A stretch of 48,083 bases of DNA, taken from positions 1 to 48,083 of the forward strand of contig NZ_PXZM01000004.1 in assembly GCF_003013395.1 (NCBI RefSeq), written 5' to 3'. Positions within the stretch are counted from its first letter, which is position 1. Each line of letters opens with the position of its first letter. The stretch comes from Brevibacillus fortis. Its GTDB lineage: Bacteria > Bacillota > Bacilli > Brevibacillales > Brevibacillaceae. Of this stretch, positions 43,030 through 48,083 are shown one piece after another. Both the position numbers and the translations under genes were made by a program. The notes under the pieces are model-generated. The model was not told the origin of the DNA. It saw only the letters and a program-made list of their open reading frames with translations, and did no database searches.

Positions 43030-44574
43030 TTATTCCCCTTTCGCGACAAATTCTCTGGCCAGAAGACCTGCGTTCGTGCTGCTGCTTGCAATCGTTACAC
43101 CCGCATCCATCAGCTTCTTCACTTGCTCATCGAAGTTCGGTGTATCGAGGTCGGTACCCAGCACGTAGCCCAGGATTTCCAGGTGTCTGCCTTCCTTGGC
43201 AGCCTGATCTTTTGCTTCGATGATCGCTGGCAGCATCACGCCTACAGGATCTTCGTGGGAACCAAAGCCCAAGATGAAGTCCATCAGAATGACGCCGACG
43301 GAAGGATCTTTTGCTTCTTCCAAAAATCTTGCGATGCGCGAGGACGGGTCGATCATTGGATGCGGCTTGCCGTTTGTAAAGTCGTCATCGCCCATGTCGA
43401 GGTAGGTGTGAGCCTTGCTCTCATGGATGTTTTTCAGCTTGTAGTCTGCTTTCTTTTGGATGTTGCTGTATACGTCTTCATACTTTTCCATCGCGAGGTA
43501 CATCGCTTCGTCGCACAGGGTACCGCCGCAGAACAGTCCGCGAACGTATTTTTGTTCCGGTGTCAGCTTGGCCCGCACTTCTTCAATCAGCGGCCAGTTG
43601 AGTGCGCGTTTGTTGAGCTCGTCTTCGTTGGCGCCCGCCAGCACCACTGCTTTGATGGCTGCTTCCTTGCTCGTTTTCGCAAAATGTCCGCCAGCTTGTA
43701 CAACCGCTGCTTCGTCTCCACCTATGAAGTACACAACGACAGGCTTTTTGCTGTTCTTTACTTGTGCCAAAACTTTTTCCTGAACGCTTGGTGCTGGTGG
43801 CTTGGAAATGAGTACGATGACCTTTGTCGCCTCATCCTCTTCCAGTGCTTTGATTCCGTCGAGCATCATGATGCCGCCGACTTGCTCTGACAGATCGCGA
43901 CCGCCTGTGCCGATCAGCTGCGTGATACCGCCGCCGAAGTCGTGAATACGCACGCTCACCTCTTGGCTTCCTGTCCCGGATGCACCTACGATCCCGATGC
44001 TGCCTTTTCTCACGGCGTTTCCGAAGCACAGTGCTACATTGCCGATAATCGCTGTACCGCAGTCAGGTCCCATCATCAAGAGGCCTTTTTCATGCGCGAA
44101 TTGCTTGAGGGCGATCTCTTCCTCGATGCTCACGTTGTCGCTGAACAGCATGACGTGCAGATCGTTTTCCAATGCTTTTCTCGCTTCTCTCGCCGCGAAT
44201 GCACCGTTTACCGAAATCACTGCGAGGTTTGCCTCTGGGATGCTGGCTACCGCTGAATCAATCGTGGAGTATTTGATCTCCGTAGCAGATTTGCTGCCGC
44301 CTTTTTTCTTGAACAGTTCTTCGATGGCGATGAGAGCGCTCTCGCACAGCTCGACTGTCGCTGCCTTCACCACGATCATCAGGTCGCTCGTTTTCGCTGC
44401 TTCCAGCTCAGGTGTGAGCAAGCCTACGTTTTTCAATACCTCTTTGTTCATGTCGGTGCCCATTGCAATGACTGCTTGCTCGACACCTTCGATTTGATTC
44501 GCTTTTGTAGATAGAGACATCAGGGATACCGAGTCAAAATACGTGCTTTGCTTGATTACGACTTTGGTAGACAT
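43030..44574 (-). CDS. fdrA: FdrA/AllF, acyl-CoA-synthetase-like carbamoyltransferase subunit
   Basis: This 514-residue protein belongs to the succinyl-CoA-synthetase-like FdrA family. A CoA-binding-type Rossmann region holds GIVGASGTGSQEVSVRI and GGGITQLIGTGGRDLS, and a ligase-like C-terminal half holds GLFCGGTLCDEA and VILMDFILGFGSHEDP. An MMGPDCGTAIIG segment is typical. Modern E. coli work names it AllF, a subunit of oxamate carbamoyltransferase with AllG and AllH. The ATG follows GGAGG and overlaps the allH end by 19 bases. Confidence 0.9.
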   Translation of the reverse strand: MSTKVVIKQSTYFDSVSLMSLSTKANQIEGVEQAVIAMGTDMNKEVLKNVGLLTPELEAAKTSDLMIVVKAATVELCESALIAIEELFKKKGGSKSATEIKYSTIDSAVASIPEANLAVISVNGAFAAREARKALENDLHVMLFSDNVSIEEEIALKQFAHEKGLLMMGPDCGTAIIGNVALCFGNAVRKGSIGIVGASGTGSQEVSVRIHDFGGGITQLIGTGGRDLSEQVGGIMMLDGIKALEEDEATKVIVLISKPPAPSVQEKVLAQVKNSKKPVVVYFIGGDEAAVVQAGGHFAKTSKEAAIKAVVLAGANEDELNKRALNWPLIEEVRAKLTPEQKYVRGLFCGGTLCDEAMYLAMEKYEDVYSNIQKKADYKLKNIHESKAHTYLDMGDDDFTNGKPHPMIDPSSRIARFLEEAKDPSVGVILMDFILGFGSHEDPVGVMLPAIIEAKDQAAKEGRHLEILGYVLGTDLDTPNFDEQVKKLMDAGVTIASSSTNAGLLAREFVAKGE

Positions 44575-45467
44575 ACGTTACCTCCAGCTTCTAGATTTCG
44601 TTCCAAACCACATAGGATGCCAAGCAAGATATCCGTGCCCGACGACGAGCCGATCCCGATGATTTTGTCTAAGGCAGGGACAAGCTCTTCCAAGGAGCCG
44701 GACACCATACACGAAAGCAAATCTTGGAGTGACTCTCTTACTTGACCATAGGCCGCTTTTTTCAACGTGATCGCACTGACTTCGTTCGTTAATGCTTGGG
44801 ACGAACGGACGATTTCTTCGAAAAATGGGCATGACAAACAACAGGAAATGTTTTGCATTTTGTATACACTGCACAATCCCACTAAAAAATCGTCACCTGA
44901 GGGCGTTAACCCCGGACCCAGTCCGATAAGACTTATCGCACGCTGAGTAGCTGACTCTATGCGGTTGTTCGCCAGATCGTCGGAAAGCATGCCTGCACGC
45001 TGGATCAGCATACGGGACATCTCTTTCTCAAACGGGCTGGCAGGTTGGGAGGACATTTTCATGCCCCCCGTCTTGCCGTATACGTCCACGTAGTTTTTCG
45101 TGAACGCTACATTTCTTCGCAATACTTCTACGCCTTCTATGTCACAAGGATAGGAAGGAAGCTCACCTTCCCACTTTGTTGCTTGCTGTGTCCATATTCG
45201 CAAATCCGCTCCGATAACGAGCGTATTCTCTTCCGTAATGACTGGAGCGTTTACTGACAGCCCCAGCTCTGAAAAACCTTGTACATCAATGATGAGCGTG
45301 TTCGGTGCATTGTCTAGCTGCTTGTTGCCAATGGTGTACAATTCCCCGTTTTCGCTGCATGTCAGATTGATCGTTCGCTCAAAAATACTGTGTACGGCCC
45401 CGCTAAAGTTTGCTCGTGCCAAACGCTCAAGGAAACCAGCATCGCCAGACAACGCCTGGATGTACAT
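44556..45467 (-). CDS. allH: DUF2877 protein, oxamate carbamoyltransferase subunit AllH homologue
   Basis: The 303-residue protein shows the DUF2877 hallmark GLGPGLTPSGDDFLVG and a C-terminal GIGSSSGTDILLGILCGL, with VHSIFERTINLTC near the start. It is the YlbF/AllH type, third part of the carbamoyltransferase set. The ATG lies eight bases after the ankyrin gene's stop and its ribosome binding site is weak, so it may depend on coupling to that gene. Its end overlaps fdrA. Confidence 0.85.
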   Translation of the reverse strand: MYIQALSGDAGFLERLARANFSGAVHSIFERTINLTCSENGELYTIGNKQLDNAPNTLIIDVQGFSELGLSVNAPVITEENTLVIGADLRIWTQQATKWEGELPSYPCDIEGVEVLRRNVAFTKNYVDVYGKTGGMKMSSQPASPFEKEMSRMLIQRAGMLSDDLANNRIESATQRAISLIGLGPGLTPSGDDFLVGLCSVYKMQNISCCLSCPFFEEIVRSSQALTNEVSAITLKKAAYGQVRESLQDLLSCMVSGSLEELVPALDKIIGIGSSSGTDILLGILCGLERNLEAGGNVCLPKS

Positions 45468-45475
45468 GGGACGCT

Positions 45476-46084
45476 TTACTTTGCTCCTGCTTCCAGCAAG
45501 ATTTGTTCGATTTCGGTGTAGCCTTTTCTTCTTGCCAGTTCAAGCGGTGTTACGCCGTATTTATCTACCATGTGCACATTGCAGCCATGCTCAATCAACA
45601 GCTTGATGATCGCTTGCTGCTTTTCGCCGCCATCATTCAGGATGATTGCTTCGATGAGTGGTGTCCAGCCTACAAAGTTGGTGTGATTCACATTGATGTC
45701 CGTTGTTGTTACCAGCTCACGCACGATCTCCACATGACCTTTTTCAGAAGCGGGTGTAATCCCTACTCCGCCAAAGCGAGTCAACAGCTCCAGGTTGGTA
45801 CCTGCCTTGATCATCATTTTGACGAGTTCCAGCTTGTTGTTGATGCAACCGAACAAAAACGGGTTGAAGCATGTTTCATCCTGCAAATTAACATCTGCAC
45901 CCGCTTCTACCAAAAACGATACCGCTTCCAATTTGTCGTTCATGGCTGCAGTCAGAATCGCTGTACGCTTTTGTTTGTTTCTTGCGTTGATATCTACGCC
46001 TTGCTCCAAATGCTTTTTCAGCGCCTCGATATCCCCTGCTGCCGCTGCTTCGAGAAATGCGTGCACTGCGTTTTTGTCCGTCAT
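45476..46084 (-). CDS. Ankyrin-repeat protein
   Basis: The protein has about 202 residues made of roughly five to six ankyrin repeats, for example GDIEALKKHLEQGVDINARN, NDKLEAVSFLVEAGADVNLQ, GHVEIVRELVTTTDINVNH and KYGVTPLELARRKG. There is no signal peptide or membrane segment. The ATG at 46084 (MTDKNAVHAF) follows GGAGGGCG; the upstream ATG at 46147 lacks support. As first gene of the carbamoyltransferase operon it may act as an assembly scaffold or partner of AllFGH, but this is inference from position. Confidence 0.85.
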   Translation of the reverse strand: MTDKNAVHAFLEAAAAGDIEALKKHLEQGVDINARNKQKRTAILTAAMNDKLEAVSFLVEAGADVNLQDETCFNPFLFGCINNKLELVKMMIKAGTNLELLTRFGGVGITPASEKGHVEIVRELVTTTDINVNHTNFVGWTPLIEAIILNDGGEKQQAIIKLLIEHGCNVHMVDKYGVTPLELARRKGYTEIEQILLEAGAK

Positions 46085-46243
46085 AGTCGCCCTCCATGGT
46101 CTCGTAATAATAGCCCGACTGTTTTTGCTGAGCGCTTGTTCTCCCAAAAATCATTAGACAAGCACCCGTACCTTACAGCATTATTTTAGACAGGATGTAT
46201 GAGATCGTCATTGTGTATCGAAACTAAAAAAACTCAGTTTCGC

Positions 46244-46260
46244 TTGTGCACATTGCACAA
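46244..46260. promoter_or_regulatory. Palindromic operator candidate in the divergent PucR promoter region
   Basis: TTGTGCA-CAT-TGCACAA is a perfect 7-3-7 inverted repeat 36 bases before the PucR start. A second inverted repeat, CGAAACT-N10-AGTTTCG (46219-46242), adjoins it. The region between the ankyrin and PucR genes must hold both promoters, so these are likely PucR sites. Confidence 0.55.
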
Positions 46261-46296
46261 TCACAACCATCCGTTTGTGGCAAAGGAGTGAACGAG

Positions 46297-47991
46297 ATGC
46301 TGACTATCAAAGATTTGCTGTCCATCCAATCCATTGACGGCATTAAAATCATCGCCGGAGAACAAGGCATCAACAACGTCATCTCCATCGTCAACATCAT
46401 GGAGAACCCGGATGCGTTTGACTGGCTGTCTTCCAATGAACTGCTGCTCTCCACCGGATATATTTTCAAAGACAACCCCGAACTGCAAAATAAAATCATC
46501 AAGGAGCTTGCGGAAATCAACTGTTCTGGGCTCTGCATCAAGATGCATCGCTATTTTGATCAAATCCCGCAAAACATGATCGATCATGCCAACAAGTACG
46601 GACTCCCACTGCTAGCATTGCCTTTTGAATACACGCTGTCGAAAGTGATTGCCATTATTAATGAGAAAGCCTCCGGACGTTACGACTTGTTGAACCGCAA
46701 AACATTGGACATGCATAATGCGCTGTTTCGCATTGCGCTCGAGGGTGGAGGACTGGATCGCATCGCCTCTGAACTGTCCGAGACAATCAACAACCCGATC
46801 CTCATTCTGGATCAGGACTGGCATCTGCTCCATTACACGGAAATCTGGCACAATCCGATTCCGCTTGACTCCTGCTTGACCTTGATCAAAAACAGGCCTG
46901 TGTTTACCCGTGACTTCATCGAGTCTGTCCCGAAAAATATTAGCCAGATCAAAAAGTCGATCAAGCGTATCTACCATGCAAAAGATTATGAGATCAAATG
47001 CAGGATTCTCCCTGTGGCCGTTGCCAATCACATCTATGGATACATCGTCGTCTGGCAAACAGTTTGGGAGCTGACTGAATTTGACTACATCGTACTGGAG
47101 CAGGCATCCACGATCGTGGCGCTGGAGCGGATCAAGGCGAGGGAAATCGAGGAAGTGAAGCTGAAGATCAGACAAGACTTTTTCGATGACTTATTAACGG
47201 GAAAAATTACTTCGTCTGACTCACTGCAAACCTTATGTGATTTGCACGGACTACAATCGAGCTACATGTATTTTTGTGTGGTTATTAATATCGAGCCGGT
47301 TGAGCTGGAAAATTTGGAGGATATGGTCGATCGCAAGTATGAGCTGGATCGGATCGCCAAAAGATGTGTGGATCTCGTCTATGACTATTCGAGCACAGCT
47401 CCTGGAGAAATCACCTGCTTTTATCGGAACAACCGGATCATCATCCTCATCGGACAAAATGAGCATCGACCTGTGGTATCCGCAAGCGAAGCCAAGCAAT
47501 TCGCCAATGAGCTGTATAGCGCTCTCGTGGATAAAATCAAGAAAACCTTATTCTTTATTGGGGTCGGCCGTCAGTATAAAAACATCGCTTCGCTGCATAA
47601 AAGCTTTTCTGAAGCACATGAAGCGATCCGCCTGATGCAGAAGTTCAACAGCAAGGGCGACGTCTCTCATTTCGATGATTACTCCGTCTATCATTTCTTG
47701 GATTCCAACATTAAGGACATCGAACTGGAAGACTTCTTTTTGAAGCGTCTGGGGAAGCTGTACGAGCATGATCAAGAGTTCGGCACGAGCCTCATGGTGA
47801 CCTTGGACAATTACTTTTTGTACAATCAAAACGTCAGTGAAGCGGCGAAAGCGATGTTCATTCACCGCAATACGTTTATTTATCGGATTGAGAAGATCAA
47901 GGAGATTTTGAACATGGATTTGAAAAACTCGGAGGAGCTACTTCAAATCCAGCTGGCGCTCAAGATCGGCAAGCTTTTGCACAAGGAGTAA
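46297..47991 (+). CDS. PucR-family transcriptional regulator
   Basis: The regulator has 564 residues with the start at MLTIKDLLSI (ATG 46297, after AAAGGAGTG; an upstream ATG at 46246 lies inside the palindromic operator). The N-terminal PucR-type sensor covers about 1-120, a GGDEF-like middle domain about 290-430, and the C-terminus has the PucR/CdaR helix-turn-helix: LDNYFLYNQNVSEAAKAMF, IHRNTFIYRIEKIKEIL. B. subtilis PucR controls purine degradation genes. Divergent position makes the carbamoyltransferase operon its obvious target. The inducer is probably a purine breakdown product (inference). Confidence 0.9.
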   Translation: MLTIKDLLSIQSIDGIKIIAGEQGINNVISIVNIMENPDAFDWLSSNELLLSTGYIFKDNPELQNKIIKELAEINCSGLCIKMHRYFDQIPQNMIDHANKYGLPLLALPFEYTLSKVIAIINEKASGRYDLLNRKTLDMHNALFRIALEGGGLDRIASELSETINNPILILDQDWHLLHYTEIWHNPIPLDSCLTLIKNRPVFTRDFIESVPKNISQIKKSIKRIYHAKDYEIKCRILPVAVANHIYGYIVVWQTVWELTEFDYIVLEQASTIVALERIKAREIEEVKLKIRQDFFDDLLTGKITSSDSLQTLCDLHGLQSSYMYFCVVINIEPVELENLEDMVDRKYELDRIAKRCVDLVYDYSSTAPGEITCFYRNNRIIILIGQNEHRPVVSASEAKQFANELYSALVDKIKKTLFFIGVGRQYKNIASLHKSFSEAHEAIRLMQKFNSKGDVSHFDDYSVYHFLDSNIKDIELEDFFLKRLGKLYEHDQEFGTSLMVTLDNYFLYNQNVSEAAKAMFIHRNTFIYRIEKIKEILNMDLKNSEELLQIQLALKIGKLLHKE

Positions 47992-48007
47992 AGCTCGTCA
48001 ACATACT

Positions 48008-48083
48008 GTAGTGGTCGGGAGGAAGGCGTGCCACATGTTTTCCAGTCGCCTTTTTCCTCACTTCGTTCGGGCGGTCTCCTTCC
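48008..48083 (-). repeat. 76-bp dispersed repeat, right copy
   Basis: This is the inverted counterpart of 331-406, starting 16 bases after the PucR stop and running to the window end, so it probably extends further. Like the left copy it lies just beyond the 3' end of a gene. Confidence 0.75.

Noticed and set aside
331..48083. The window-end repeats as the borders of one 48-kb mobile element
   Set aside because: No integrase, recombinase or target duplication is visible and the content is mostly ordinary chromosomal genes. A dispersed intergenic repeat is more likely.

Overview
The window looks like chromosomal DNA of a Gram-positive, low-to-mid GC, spore-former-type bacterium of the Paenibacillaceae, most likely Brevibacillus or a close relative. 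The reasons are strong AGGAGG-type ribosome binding sites, Btr-like AraC/binding-protein fusion regulators beside siderophore uptake genes, a Firmicutes-type 2-aminoethylphosphonate operon, and large Hint-containing surface toxins. The genus call is inference from protein style; no database was searched.

Layout. (1) 1-420: non-coding repeat elements. A 76-bp part recurs inverted at the far right end (48008-48083). (2) 0.5-3.9 kb, minus strand: a VOC-Nudix fusion, nitronate monooxygenase and nagA. (3) 4.1-12.0 kb: Fur-controlled iron-siderophore uptake. Two FecCD permeases sit with two separate pairs of lipoprotein binding protein plus AraC regulator; each regulator carries a copy of its neighbour's ligand domain. 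No ATPase is present. (4) 12.1-19.8 kb, minus strand: an operon for uptake and breakdown of 2-aminoethylphosphonate (binding protein, ATPase, fused permease, PhnX, PhnW), followed by a frameshifted saccharopine-dehydrogenase-like gene and a DeoR regulator. (5) 20.0-22.2 kb: pentapeptide protein, Asp/Glu racemase and RmlD-like reductase. (6) 22.3-24.7 kb: an IS3-type remnant next to an AT-rich gene for an unusual protein with two separate nuclease motifs and an N-terminal motif typical of proteins linked to contractile injection systems. (7) 25.2-30.5 kb: a small secreted protein, a multi-domain surface protein, and an SDR/LysR divergent pair. (8) 31-38 kb, minus strand: a polymorphic toxin locus. 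A 1853-residue secreted protein has ten alternating A/B repeats, a Hint domain and a short C-terminal toxin, followed by its likely immunity gene. Downstream lie the decayed remains of a second Hint cassette and a broken small gene. (9) 38.6-48 kb: a purine/carbamoyl catabolic operon (ankyrin protein, AllH, FdrA/AllF, AllG, frameshifted NCS1 permease, carbamate kinase, nucleoside deaminase) divergent from a PucR-type regulator.

How the genes work together. Regions 3 and 4 scavenge iron and phosphonate-bound phosphorus/nitrogen. Region 9 probably imports a purine-like compound and harvests ATP from carbamoyl phosphate. Regions 6 and 8 are conflict or host-interaction loci. Two otherwise healthy genes (12874-14039 and 40041-41521) each carry one apparent single-base deletion, the second in a homopolymer and the first beside short G and A runs, so sequencing error is a real alternative to gene loss for both.
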